NCBI GenBank assembly: GCA_014155875.1
Contig: JACEFZ010027050.1
Location: forward strand, 62,001-126,000
DNA: 64,000 bases
Direction of reading: 5' to 3'
Source of the DNA: Cepaea nemoralis
Taxonomy: Eukaryota; Mollusca; Gastropoda; Stylommatophora; Helicidae
Positions 37,944 to 50,657 of the stretch are shown here, piece after piece. Below the pieces are notes generated by a model, which saw only the letters and a list, made by a program, of their open reading frames with translations, had not been told where the DNA came from and did not search any database. The translations under genes were made by a program, and so were the position numbers. The stretch's first letter is position 1, and each line of letters begins with the position of its first letter.

Positions 37944-39335
37944 TTATAGATTAAGGATCTTGGAAACAATTTTATCATCAGTCAACAATTTTCCTTCAGA
38001 AATTCTATGACCAAGGAAGTCTATTTGTGTATAGCCTATTTCAACCTTGGAAGGTTTGATAGTAAGTCCAAAAAGAGAGATTTGGTGGAAGACTTGTTTT
38101 AGGGTGAGTAAGTGAGAAGTCATATCAGAAGAATGGACGCATATATCATCAATATAGGCAACTACATGATTAATTCCGTGTAATAACAATCTTGTTAGTC
38201 TCACAAATGTGGCCGGTGCGTTCTTCAGGCCAAAAGGAAGATATAGCCATTCGTATAACCCGAGAGGTGTTGCGAATGCTTTTATATGTCTACAAGAAGG
38301 GTGTAGTGGAACTTGCCAATATCCTTTTGCTAAATCGGTCTTGGAAAATAAGGATGATTGAGCCATATTTAAAATAAGATCTTCACAACTGTTCATAGGC
38401 TCTGCATCCGTTGTTGTTCTTGTATTTAATACTCTATAGTCGATGCACAAACGGATTGTCTGGTCCTTCTTTTTCACCAGGAAAATCGGTGAAGAATATT
38501 GAGACATCGATTTTTGAATAATGCCATTCTTCTCTAAATCTAAAATTTCCTTATCTAAATTAGATCTGTAATGGAGAGGAATAGAATATGGTCTACATTT
38601 GACCGGTCTCAGATCTGTCAGCACAATTGAATGTGTTATTCTATCAGTGCGTCCAGGTTTGTTGGAAAAGATCGTCTTATAGTCGTCCAGGAGAGTCAAA
38701 ATGTCTTGTCGCTGTTGTTGTGTCAAAGTGTCAGAGATATGTATGTCCTTTATACTCCCGTCATCAGTCATGATTGGTACAGGGATTTCAGTATTGTCCA
38801 TGTCTGTCTGACTTATCACAGATGCTACAGTTTGTAAATGGTCTTCAATGTCATTGTCGTCGTCGTCGAGATCAATCGTTAATATGTCGTCAAATTTGTC
38901 GTCGTTGTCGATATCACAGATTGTAGGTAATGTCCATATGTCTTCGTCGTTTTCGTCGTCGTAAGAGTGTGTCGTTAACGATGCTTCGTTTGTCGAGGTG
39001 TCATTTCGTCGGGAAATTGTCGTTTCTTCTGTGTCACCAGTTCGTTGCGTCAGTTCATTTGTCTCATTGTCCTGTCTAGCATAGTATGGTTTAAACATAT
39101 TTACATGGAATAATTTCAACTTTCCATTTACAGAGAATGTAGTAGGGTTATTCCCCTTGACTAGTTTATGACATATATAACAAGATGTACAAAATGTTTT
39201 AATGTCTTGGTCGAACTTTGGCCAATAAAACTGGGTCAGGACAATTGCCCTGGTCAATTCGTATCCCATATGACCCCCAAAAGGGGAGTCATGGGCTATT
39301 TTTACAACTTTGTCTCGATGTACTTGTGGTAACAC
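37944..39335 (-). pseudogene. pol: Element E integrase remnant and reverse transcriptase
   Basis: Frame of 463 codons. It starts with the integrase HHCC finger (HRDKVVKIAHDSPFGGHMG through CTSCYICHK, residues 5-57), then goes straight to the integrase C-terminal end (FHVNMFKPYYARQD, about residue 76). The whole DDE core is absent. An acidic linker (rich in Asp, Glu, Thr) leads to RT: NKPGRTDRITHSI, QTIRLCIDYRVLN, LPFGLKNAPATFVRL, catalytic YIDDICVHSS. RT downstream of integrase is the Gmr1-like order. The upstream stop at 39507 (TGA) is in frame, so this was once one gag-pol frame. Confidence 0.88.
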
Positions 39336-39506
39336 TACTTGCTGTATCGTGGTCTGATTTGTTGTGTAAAATCTAGTTAAGATGTTGTTCTGTAGCCTAA
39401 ATGTCCACGATGCGTTCTTAGTGACTTTTGGTTTGAGTCCTACTAATTTAAAGTATGGTGCAAGTGTTGTATCTGCTTTCTGTTCATTACCAAAATTGAT
39501 GTTAGT

Positions 39507-41114
39507 TCAGTTTGGCGCTACTATTTCTAATGATTCATGCAGTTGGTCAGTGTTGGTTTTGTGGGATGTCTGTCGTGTTATTGCGTTTGTGTGTTGTGTG
39601 TTTTGTTGCACATTTACAGGCTTGGTACTTGGTAGCTCGGTAGCATCCTCAATTCGAGGTTTTAATTCGGTCGTATCGTTCATAGATTCGACCGCCCCTG
39701 CATTGTACACCTCGGTGAATTCTTTCTGAATTACCTCAGTGGTTGTCTCCCTTGGTATTTTGGCAGAATGAGACAAGCAAGAATGGTGTTTCTCTTTTGC
39801 GTTGCTGTTTGTATGGTGGATACCGTGTTTATGCTCCCACTCTTTGATTTCTTTTTCAGAGCATGGATGTATGTTGGGTAAATTACCAAGTATAATATCA
39901 GCGACTGGATTGTCAAGGAGAGCGCACATTACTTGTCCTGATATGAACGGTGTTTGAATTTCGACCAGAGCAAGGGGATATTTCTCTATTGTACCTGAGA
40001 ATGTGCGACAAGTCACCTGTTTGTCAGTGTAGTCTTTAGTGTCTATTAATGTTTTCTTTACTCCACAGAGCGTTGCGCCGGAATCACGAATTAATGTGCA
40101 CTTTGTGTTGTTAACAAACCCTGTAAAAAAAACTAGCTTGCCTGTAGATGACAAAGCAGCGTTTGCTGTTTCATTTGCAATAGGTATCGTGTGGCCACAT
40201 AATAATGTTGTGTCAAGTTGGAACTTCGTACAGGTGTTGCACTTACTGTCTGTAATGGTGTTTATAATGTGTACAGCATTCCCAAGCTCGCTTTCATTGT
40301 CGTGTTGATTATCACATTCATTCAGTGATTCAAGCTCTTCGTCAGACGACGTTTCTACAAGTGCAGCATTGGCCTGTTTCAATAACTTTCGGCCCTCACA
40401 CTCCCGACTATAATGGCCCCAGCTATTGCAAAAATAACATTTGACTGCTCTCTGGTAAGCACTGCGTTTAGCCTTTTGCTTCTCCACCACCATTTTGAGG
40501 TGGCGAGGATAGGTAGGTGCTTTGTCGCACATCGCGTAACTGTCGTGATTCAAATTGCAATATTGGCATTTTACTACTTTATCGACATTGGAGCGCGGTT
40601 TAAATCTACTCTCTGTTTGTTTGGAGTATTTGGTGTTCACTACTGCAGCTGCTGTATCGTTGTGACTTATGTTTAGCTGGAAAATATCCCTATTTGCTGT
40701 GAAAAATGCATCCCCCTTTGCCTCTATTTCCTGAATACTCTTACAGTCCATTTGTTTTAAGAACTTGGCAAAAGGTGTGGGGATGGTGCTAACTATTTTA
40801 TCTATAATAATAAGCTCTTTAAGTTTGTCATGGCTATTGTTGGTTTTAGCCGAGTTAATCCATTTTGTGCATATGTCTTGGACTGTACTGACATAATCTA
40901 TAAAGGTTTGGTTTGGTTGTGGAGATAATTTGGCAAATTGTTGTTGGTAACCTGCAGTATCTAAAGAAAAATGTTGGAGAATGCGTTGTTTTAGGTACTC
41001 ATAGTCTTTTCGCATTTCCTGTGGTATTGTCTCTATTACTTTTAGTGGTTCAAGTGCTAAATTTCTCATTAGAATAAATGCCCAATCTGATTTAATGATC
41101 TTATGATGAGACAT
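39507..41114 (-). CDS. gag: Element E capsid, nucleocapsid and protease
   Basis: Frame of 535 codons. The capsid has LEPLKVIETIPQEMRKDY, LKQRILQHFSLDTAGYQQQF and the SCAN-like helical end (LKELIIIDKIVSTIPTPFAKFL). Two zinc motifs: VKCQYCNLNHDSYAMC (CX2CX3HX5C) and VKCYFCNSWGHYSREC (CX2CX4HX4C). The aspartic protease site is CTLIRDSGATLCGVK (DSG in place of DTG), about residue 345. A deletion of a few codons at the junction with the coiled-coil frame (about 41115-41135) separates it from the N-terminal part. The TGA at 39507 is an in-frame nonsense mutation relative to D. Confidence 0.85.
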   Translation of the reverse strand: MSHHKIIKSDWAFILMRNLALEPLKVIETIPQEMRKDYEYLKQRILQHFSLDTAGYQQQFAKLSPQPNQTFIDYVSTVQDICTKWINSAKTNNSHDKLKELIIIDKIVSTIPTPFAKFLKQMDCKSIQEIEAKGDAFFTANRDIFQLNISHNDTAAAVVNTKYSKQTESRFKPRSNVDKVVKCQYCNLNHDSYAMCDKAPTYPRHLKMVVEKQKAKRSAYQRAVKCYFCNSWGHYSRECEGRKLLKQANAALVETSSDEELESLNECDNQHDNESELGNAVHIINTITDSKCNTCTKFQLDTTLLCGHTIPIANETANAALSSTGKLVFFTGFVNNTKCTLIRDSGATLCGVKKTLIDTKDYTDKQVTCRTFSGTIEKYPLALVEIQTPFISGQVMCALLDNPVADIILGNLPNIHPCSEKEIKEWEHKHGIHHTNSNAKEKHHSCLSHSAKIPRETTTEVIQKEFTEVYNAGAVESMNDTTELKPRIEDATELPSTKPVNVQQNTQHTNAITRQTSHKTNTDQLHESLEIVAPN

Positions 41115-41131
41115 GAGACACTCAAAATTTT

Positions 41132-41563
41132 CTAAATAGGCGAACAGAACGCCTTCACGAGTCCTTTGTACTTGTTATATTTTTGTTCTTCTTCTTTGCT
41201 TCTTAACTTATTTATCGATATTTCTGTGTTGGACTCAATTTCCATCTGTTTAAGTTTTATCTGTGTCTCGGCATTCAATTGTGCTTGCTTGGCTGCCGCG
41301 TCGATTTCCATTTGTAATTTCTTTTCTGCTGCCTCAATCTGCATTTTCTTTTCTTCGGCCTCCATTTGCAATTTCTTTTCTTCTGCCTGCATTTGCAATC
41401 TCTTTTCTTCGGCCTCCATTTGTCTTTGTTTTTCCTCTCGTTCTATCGCTCTTTCTTCACGGTCCATGTTTTCTGCGTGCGCTTTCTGTGCCCATTCTGA
41501 CAGTTTCTCTTCTTTATAACCTAACTTTATTCCTTGCTCAATGCACTTATCTAAGCTAGACAT
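41132..41563 (-). CDS. gag: Element E gag N-terminal coiled coil
   Basis: Frame of 143 codons, start MSSLDKCIEQGIKLGYKEEK. Residues about 35-110 are a long charged helix made of repeats such as RLQMQAEEKKLQMEAEEKK, a coiled coil that would drive gag multimerisation. The frame reaches the beginning of the capsid (KYKGLVKAFCS) and then meets a stop after a short deletion. Element D has a homologous start, and the A and C gags have an equally placed but different coiled coil. Confidence 0.85.
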   Translation of the reverse strand: MSSLDKCIEQGIKLGYKEEKLSEWAQKAHAENMDREERAIEREEKQRQMEAEEKRLQMQAEEKKLQMEAEEKKMQIEAAEKKLQMEIDAAAKQAQLNAETQIKLKQMEIESNTEISINKLRSKEEEQKYNKYKGLVKAFCSPI

Positions 41564-42222
41564 TTTGTGTTTTATTTGTTTGCAATGTTTATCAAATTAA
41601 ATACCTTAGAAAAAATGTTGGGAGGACAAAATTTAGTTATCTCTCTTACTTATTAATGTGTAAATCAGAATGCAAGGTTATGTTGGTGACAAGGTCATGA
41701 ATATGCAAATAAATCAATATGATACAAAATGATACGTTGATGGAAGATGAGAAGTACAGCTTAGAGTTACAATGGGTATGATGTGAAACTTAGCTCTCAA
41801 TCCCAGAACTCTCCTCGATGTTGTCTTGTACTCTCGTCACTGTTGGAAAGGTTTCATAGGTTGCACGCGGCACTAGTTGCGGAACAATCTGCTCGTGGAG
41901 CGAGAAAACATTAGTCACTGTCACAAAAAAAAGATGTCAAAATAGTAACATGTCAAAAATTGTTTACAGAATCAAAATAATGAGGCACTGCGGAGGCAAT
42001 GGTGAGACGTTGCCGAGGGACTCAGATTAATTATATTTTATCGCTAGATAGCTACTAATTCTATGCAAACTTGTAAAGTTAAAAATTTCTTTGATTTAAA
42101 ATAAATCAATGTGTTACCAAAAATCAATGTGATATGATTAAATAAGTAATTTTACATGGCATTTAATAGCTCTTTCAGAAAACATTCTATGCCAAAACCG
42201 GAAAACTAGCCCCCAAAAAGCC
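41564..42222 (-). other. Element E leader
   Basis: Untranslated leader between the 5' LTR and gag, matching 57069-57653 of element D. Beside the LTR the minus strand reads GGCTTTTTGGGGGCTA, in both D and E; its TTGGGGGCTA part is a candidate primer-binding site whose tRNA I cannot name. Confidence 0.6.
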
Positions 42223-42732
42223 TGTCATCATCTTACTCTTATCTAAATAACGGTTCGGGTTCATACAGGCAACAATACTTTGTTCGCTAGGATATAGAAC
42301 ATTTATTGTATTGAATGTACAGTTGGCGCAGTGGGTTAACAGTCCGCGCTATATTATATTACATATCACAGATAGTTAAACATCAAACACATAGTTGTCA
42401 TACAACAATCTAGCACACTATCTAGCCTATGTATATATATATATCTATGAATATCTATTGAGTCCCTCTCAGGCAGGCCTTGTTGTCTCTCTCAAGTCCG
42501 ACTGTCCTCTGCCGGTCTCCTCGTGTCCTAATTCGACACGGGCGGTAACTCTGTCCGAGTTCCTCGTGGACCCCGCATTAGGCGGGCCACATCAGTGTCC
42601 ACGGAATCATGGACTCGGTGACCAGCTCTTTCGAGAAGGTTCTAGATTACTCGGGTCCTGAGCGACTCAATGCTGTCCCTTGGGCTGGAGTTGCAGCCCT
42701 CTAATAATATGTATGAAGGTGAGGCGGTGACA
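42223..42732 (-). repeat. Element E right (5') LTR
   Basis: 510 bp, nearly identical to the left LTR; differences include one extra ATAT and single-base changes (for example AACAGTCC for AACAGCCC). CATGG follows at 42733-42737. Confidence 0.93.
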
Positions 42733-45237
42733 CATGGCTGGAACCTTATGTTTGACTGTTGCAGCTGTGAGATGTTCTTTCGAAGACTTATCCATTGTGG
42801 ATATTAACTTGGTAATCCAACCAACAGTTGAAGGTTACTCACTGTTGTTAGTTTTAGTAACTTGAAGAAGGATTGTCCCAGTTTCACTGACTTGGTTGAA
42901 TGATGAGGCCATAGGTGATACTTCTCAGAAGTAACGCAAACGATACACTGTTGTCAGTACTCTGATGATCTTCATCTTTGTAGATTATTAGATCTTGAAG
43001 TCCATCCTGGATATTCCTACTAAAATAGGACTTAATCACTCACCCAGTCAGTTGTCTTCGAATTTATCTGTTGCTCGCTATGGATCTAATTGAGCGCAGC
43101 AGTCCATGGGTATTTCTAGATGCAGACTATGGTTAGGACATTCACTTTCTGGCTGTTGACCCAGGATCCAGGTTTAGTGATATAGTCCCACCACATTCAA
43201 CCACCACCTGCTTCTCTTCTATAGAAAAGGGATGACAAGAATACAACACGAGCATTAACTTACTGTGTTATGGTAAAAGGTTTACAACATAATTACAAAC
43301 ACAAATACAAAACAACAAGGGGAGAAGGGGAAAGGAGTGGGTGTCCACGTTCCACTGTCCCTCATTGCTGAGTAGAGCCATTCTGACTCTTAATAGTGAG
43401 TAAGGTATTTTCTCACTTTATTTTATGTTCTGTAGTTACTGGGACTATTAGATGAGTGAAGTCATTCTGTCCATCCAATATGTTGATATTGTCTCTCTCC
43501 TTACTTGAAGAGAATAGCCTATACAGAATCTCTGTGGTTTCTAATGCCGCGTCTTCCTTTCGGCACTATAATCATCATTAGGTCAAGACTATTCAACATT
43601 GGCTTCTTAAGTACTGACGTACACATGGATTCTTACATCAACATCCTCTAATCCCAAGGTGCAACATTAAAATGTATATTCCCACAGGAAAAAGTAACAA
43701 TCAGAACAGAGAAAATTCTCATACCAGAAAAAAAACATACATGTACATTTCTCTGATATTAAGTACATGATAATCATACATAATAATTTAATCATACAAT
43801 TTAATGCCGGAGCCAATGGTTTTGAATTTTCTTCAGGGGTTAATCCATAACTAAACTATATATTTTTTCCCCCACTGCGTACCGCAGATGAGGATAGTAG
43901 CCGCTGTGATATATTTTGTCAATGACTGCTATTATTCGGAGGGTATTTATTAGAATAACTTATGCCGCATGGTCCAGTATTCTGAATATTGCAAGCAATT
44001 TATTCACATCAATCTTCGCTTCTGTTTCTACTACGGTGAGGCGATGGGGATTGAATCCTATCCGAACATGCATTTACATCACACGTTTACTTTAATTGTT
44101 CATGAATTTATATTCTCAAACATGGCATTCTCCTAACACTATTTTATGAAATGATTATATGTTCTTCACTACTATGGAGTGGTTATTAATCTGTTAGCAA
44201 AAGGATGGTACTAAAATTTAGTACTATATTTCCAAGTTACAGATTATGATGTGGCAAAATATTTTATCCCCTGACTAAGTAAGAGTCAGGAATATGCGTA
44301 ATCATTTGTATGTCCCCGCATGGATAAAACAAGTTCAGAGACATCCTTACCAGTGAATTTACACTACATAGGATATTTGAAAGTGGCAGACACCAGTTCT
44401 CTACTTGTGAAGTATGAAATCAAGAGTCTGCTCCTACATTGAGAAAATGTTTCTTTAAAGTCCAATCTCTACAGTACATAGATTATTTGCAGATTTCTAA
44501 GCATCGATATTGAGATATATTTCACAATGCATGGAAGTTTTTATTCATATGAATATGAAATTGACAGACACTAGTTCTTTACTATGAAGTATGAATCAGA
44601 GGTCTGCTCCTACATTGAGAAAATCTCTAGAATGTGTTTCAGACATGAGAGTTGATACTTTATGTGTACTACAATACACATAATATTCATAGGTTATAAA
44701 CACTATTAGTTAGATATAAGTTCATAATGCCTATAAAATATATTAACATAGGGATTTGAAATTGTAAGACATAGGAAAAATTACAGCGTGGCGCCCACAT
44801 GTGTTTCCTTGGTAAACATCATCCAGCCTGGTTTAAGAGAATTGTAACTAATTCTTAATTAAACATACTGGTCTATGTAATACATAAATCCATCTTAATA
44901 ATGTAGATATAACATACCAATAGCTTGAAGAGAATCATGTTTTTAAAGGCAACAATACCTTTTCCTTACACGGGGAAAGAAATCCCACAAGGGAACGCAC
45001 GTCTGTTTACTTTCTTAGCTTGAACTAAAAATGGCTACACTGGGCCTTTGTCTTACTATCAGTCGACGACTGTTGGCCAGGTACGTAGGCCAAATTAAGG
45101 CCAAATTAATTTAGCTACCCTACGGGTTAGTTTTTATCCTATATTCAGTAAGATACTTAAAACGTAGTTGAAAGGGGTTGTTTATTTTTAAGGGAGTCAA
45201 TAAATAGGAAAGGGTAAGGACGTTTTATTATATCACA
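42733..45237 (-). repeat. LARD-like element, right (5') LTR, part 2
   Basis: Matches 23780-26504 without the SINE; the uninterrupted SINE target lies at about 44572-44582. An 11-bp tandem copy (AAATTAAGGCC) near 45095 is private to this LTR. It ends TATATCACA at 45237, followed by the target copy ATGAC. Confidence 0.9.
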
Positions 45238-45663
45238 ATGACAATGCTCTGGAAACTGGCACAGGAAAAACCTGATAGGTGGGATGAATATATCCCAGCA
45301 GCACTTTTTGCCTATCGAGAAGTACCTCATGGCTCAACAGGACTATCACTCGCTACCCTGCTGTTTGGTCGTCCAATCAAGGGACCGTTGAAAGCCATGT
45401 TGAGGAGCTGGACTGAGGAGGGGACGTCAGAAGAACTTATCTCCTCTTATAAATACGTGGAGGAACTGAAAGAAAAACTTCACAAGGGATGGACTCTGGC
45501 AAATCAAAACTTGAAAAAAAAACCAGAAAAAGACATGCGACTTATTACAACTGTAGGCCTAAAGACAGATCTCTAGAGGTGGGGGACAAAGTATTGTTGC
45601 TACTCCCGACGGGGACCAACAAACTGGAGATAGGTTGGCAAGGACCATTTCCCGTGGAAAGGG

Positions 45664-45674
<11 letters not shown>
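45238..45674 (+). pseudogene. pol: A3 integrase C-terminal part
   Basis: Resumes A3 integrase after the LARD-like insertion: PDRWDEYIPAALFAYREVP, a helical region, an indel in an A-run near 45520 that changes frame, and the GPF module GWQGPFPVERD. It ends at the TAG that overlaps ATG 45664 of the RT frame. Confidence 0.82.
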
Positions 45675-47364
<1,690 letters not shown>

Positions 47365-48217
47365 GAGGAATAAATCATCTAGATCTAGCTTACAGTGGGA
47401 AAAGAGTGAGATGGTGTGACGGGATACTGCGAGTTTAGTGATTCCCCGATAAACTGACATATAAAATTGCTTGCAATGTATGAGGATCGGAGAGTATTGA
47501 CCTATAGTCAGAATAACAACCGAACACTTCAGCCTTGATCGAGGACAAAGTGAGGGTCATTGACTGCCGATTTTATCGGACAAACAACACGGAGACGGGA
47601 GGTTGAGGAAAACAGGAAGACGTGGATCAAAGCGTTAAAACTGATTGATGTACGAGAGTTTGGGAAAGCGGGAATCAGCGGAGAAGATGAGACCGAGCAG
47701 CCACGAACGAATACGTGATTTCACAAACCTTTGATAACGGAAAATTCGATTGTTGATGTAGAGACATCAAAAGGGAACGGAGAATTGGACCCAGGTATAA
47801 ATAGTGGAAACTTGTTTTTGTAGTTAGTGTGCTACCAAACTGGACGGAGAATGGATCTATGCGTCCTTAATTAGAATAGAAATATCGGTCCCTAATCGAT
47901 TAGAAGCGATGGGATAATTGGTGCTTATGTGCTTGTGTATTTCGATTCATGGACTAACATAGATAATATAAGGTAATCTAGCTTTAGCTTAGGAATACAG
48001 CATCGTGAACTAGGTGTCTGTGCTTGTCTGTTACCATTTCCTTCTTTTAGATAATCGTTTAGACTTTAGTGAACTCATCTGTCTTATGTCAGAGTATCTT
48101 TCGGAAGCGTCTGAGTACGGCTGGAGGCATGCTCTCACATAAGAATTAGTCTGAAGCAGACTAATATCACATGGTTATATGTCACCCACAGGTTCTACAG
48201 AAAACTCCTGACATATT

Positions 48218-48317
48218 CAGAAAAAGTAATTCACTTGTGCAGAGAAAGTAATTCCCTTGTGCAGAGAAAGTAATTCACTTGTGCAGAGAAAGTAATTCAC
48301 TTGTGCAGAGAAAGTAC
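48218..48317 (+). repeat. 22-bp tandem repeat in LTR-C
   Basis: Between four and five copies of AGAGAAAGTAATTCACTTGT plus two more bases, with few mismatches. There are no spacers, so it is a minisatellite. Confidence 0.9.
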
Positions 48318-48967
48318 TTAACTAGAACAACTTAAACATAGCCATTCAATAATCGTGGGCCGACATAAATAAGTTAACTCTGTATCCAGGTTTGGAAAAC
48401 CAGGGAAAGGACTTTCATTCTATAAAGGCAGAGCGACATAGGCTAAATATATTTTAACGGGGTACTAACCTAAAAGACACATGAGAGAACTCAAGAACAG
48501 TTTAAATGTATACAAAAACTGTTAAGTAATTGAGTAAAGACAATGTGTCGAACATATATAGTCGTTGTACAGACAGTGTTATACAGTAGTGATGTGTTTC
48601 AGTGATGGATTTTACTAAATTCCAAAACGGGAAACAGTTGGAGTTCCGAGACTTACCTTAATCGCCTTATTTTATGGTGATCAGACATTGAACATTTGTT
48701 TTCAATATTCGAATACGTCCAGACTCAAGCGGAGCGGAGCATCCCGTGTGAGAGCTGTCCATATATATGTGATGTCTTGTTACATAGCCGTATAAGGATG
48801 GGAGATATGATACGGCACATACGAATTCCAGAGTCCTATCTCGCACTCACAATAGAAGACACTACCAACTACATAGACACATTCAATACATACAACTGAC
48901 ATAGTTTTCAGCATTAAATAATTTATTAATTGTTGGAGGAAACTGTTGTCGGGGTATGTTATGAAGG

Positions 48968-48972
<5 letters not shown>

Positions 48973-49044
<72 letters not shown>
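48973..49044 (+). repeat. (GA)n tract in LTR-C
   Basis: About 36 GA units at the position where LTR-A carries a short GAGAGAGAGAAAGAAAGAGG stretch (near 2937 and 9543), so it is an expansion of a pre-existing seed. Confidence 0.9.
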
Positions 49045-49047
<3 letters not shown>

Positions 49048-49480
49048 TGAGTAGAAGACAGAACGGAGGAGTGTAGACAAAAGTCTGGCAATAATTCCCA
49101 AGTATAAGGATCTTAAAGGTGTGCTTGTTGATTCCACTTTCCTCCAGGGACGACAAGCGACATTAAATGGTGGAGCAGCGGTGTATCTGCATATTGGTAC
49201 GTACATATTGGGATATACATATTAGTATACATATTGATGACTTTTAACGTGAGCAGGTCCAGGGGATATATAGTGATATTGCATTATATATTTGGGACTA
49301 CATTACATTGGTGTTGGGGACATTATTGTCGGGAAAATAAAGATCCAGACCGGATGAATGTGGATAGGTGTTAAGACACAGTACATATCTATTCACACTT
49401 TACACGTCTACATAAGTCTTTATCCTAAATCTCCTCTTGTGTTTGAGAGAGTAGTTGTGGTGTACTGTGTGGTGTCATAG

Positions 49481-49483
<3 letters not shown>

Positions 49484-49577
<94 letters not shown>
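49484..49577 (+). repeat. (TA)n microsatellite in element C leader
   Basis: About 46 TA units between LTR and gag. The A leaders have only TAAATATAGAGATACA at the corresponding place. Confidence 0.95.
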
Positions 49578-49578
<1 letters not shown>

Positions 49579-49650
49579 ATTTAGATAGTTAGTAAGTACT
49601 TACTGCCTTGAAGTGTCTTTACTCAACCTGCTGACTCACCTACTTTAACT

Positions 49651-50657
49651 ATGGCCACTCCTAAATTAACTACAGCAGAACTAAGGGCAGACGGGGAAGA
49701 AATTGGTTTATCTGGTTTGGCACTAACCGATTACGTACAAGAGAGGGAGAGGGAAAATCGCCAAGCAGAAAGGGAAGATCGAAAGGCCGAGTTGGAATTG
49801 AAAAAGATGGAGTTGGAGAACAAGAGATTGGAAACGGAACAGAACAACAAGAAGTTGGACGTGGAAGAGGCCAACAAGAACAGAGACCATGAATACCGCA
49901 TGCGAGAACTAGAACTCAAAACACAAACTAAGGGAGAAACCGATGTAGCAGAAGGAGGAATATCTTCACATGGTTCAACCAACATGAGTGGACATGGCTA
50001 CCATGCCATGAAGTTTCCCTTAGCGGTTTATGAGGAGTCTAAAGAAAGATTTGACCAATACGCGAATCGCTTCAAAGCCATGGCAGTCGCTATGGGGCTG
50101 GATAGAAGCCTATGGTCTCTTAAATTATCCCAGAGATTACGAGGCTCCGGTTTTGAGGTTTACACACGCCTACCACCAGGACATGAAAACAACTACGAAG
50201 AATTAAAAGCTGCTTTGATGAAACACTATGATATCACTGCACAAACGTATCGGAAGAAGTTTCGATCGGCAAGAAGAGAGCCGGGAGAGCTATTCGCCGC
50301 CTACAGTTTAAGATTGAAATCATACCTGCAAAAATGGATGGATTTGGCAGAGTTCAAGAGGGACTACGAGAGTCTGGAAGAGCTGATGGTAGTAGACCAG
50401 ATGCGCCAGCAAATGTCAGAACCACTGAAGACATTTTTAGGAGAACAAGGGGCGGAATGGCTTGATGTTGTGAATAAGCTAGCGGAAAGATTCGTAGAAG
50501 TACATGGGGAGGCTGCGGAACTAAGTACGCAAACCAAAGGTCAGGAGAAACAGGACCGAAAGAAATCCAAGAACTCGGAATACAGGAAAGTAGAACCTTA
50601 TATGAAGCACACCGAGAAGAGTCCAGGGGAGAAGAAGGATGGAAGACTGAGCCCACT
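49651..50657 (+). CDS. gag: Element C gag: coiled coil and SCAN-like capsid
   Basis: Open from ATG to the D insertion (the apparent frame runs 22 bases into LTR-D and stops at 50679). Start MATPKLTTAELRADGEE. Residues 30-90 form a coiled coil without the multiplied KLEAEQ units of A. Capsid: YHAMKFPLAVYEESKERF, FKAMAVAMGLDRSLWSLKL, RREPGELFAAYSLRLKSYL, SCAN-like VDQMRQQMSEPLKTFLGE. C has no stop between capsid and the basic linker (HGEAAELSTQTKGQEK), where both A1 and A2 have TAA, so it shows the ancestral continuous gag. It is the best-preserved capsid in the window. Confidence 0.9.

Larger units (their letters stand above)
31550..42732 (-). mobile_element. Gypsy-family element E, split by a LINE
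   Basis: LTRs 31550-32055 and 42223-42732, target duplication CATGG on both sides, empty site at 23780 in the left LARD-like LTR. Minus-strand order: LTR, leader, gag, zinc knuckles, protease, integrase zinc finger, integrase C-terminal remnant, RT, RNase H, about 1.6 kb of non-coding DNA, polypurine tract, LTR. There is no DDE integrase core. The two LTRs differ by an AT-repeat length and a few substitutions, so insertion is recent. It is related to element D. Confidence 0.92.
22643..45237 (-). mobile_element. LARD-like non-coding LTR element, hosts E and a SINE
   Basis: Left LTR 22643-26504, internal 26505-30029, right LTR 30030-45237 (interrupted by E). Target duplication ATGAC at 22638-22642 and 45238-45242. 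On the minus strand the LTR reads TGTGATA...CCCACA. A G-rich tract beside the left LTR (CGCCTCCCCCG on plus, 26505-26515) is the polypurine tract, and a TGGGCATCGTCCGTG candidate primer site starts at 30025, so transcription runs on minus. After subtracting E, the SINE, a 378-bp length difference and an 11-bp repeat, both LTRs are about 3.63 kb. The 3.5-kb interior has no coding capacity. This matches the LARD class described from plants; in an animal it would be unusual. Confidence 0.85.
47415..49155 (+). repeat. LTR of element C
   Basis: About 1.74 kb, TGTGACGGGATACTG to CCAGGGACGACA. The end matches the end of LTR-A, the start only loosely. It contains a 22-bp tandem repeat (48218-48317) and a GA tract (48973-49044). 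The 3' limit is inferred. Confidence 0.7.

Noticed and set aside
48218..48317. CRISPR-like repeat
   Set aside because: Units are directly adjacent without spacers and the setting is a eukaryotic LTR; a minisatellite.
48883..49206. Ser-Leu or Arg-Glu repeat frames over the GA tracts (also 7777, 19964, 46967)
   Set aside because: Trivial translations of microsatellites; kept only as repeats.
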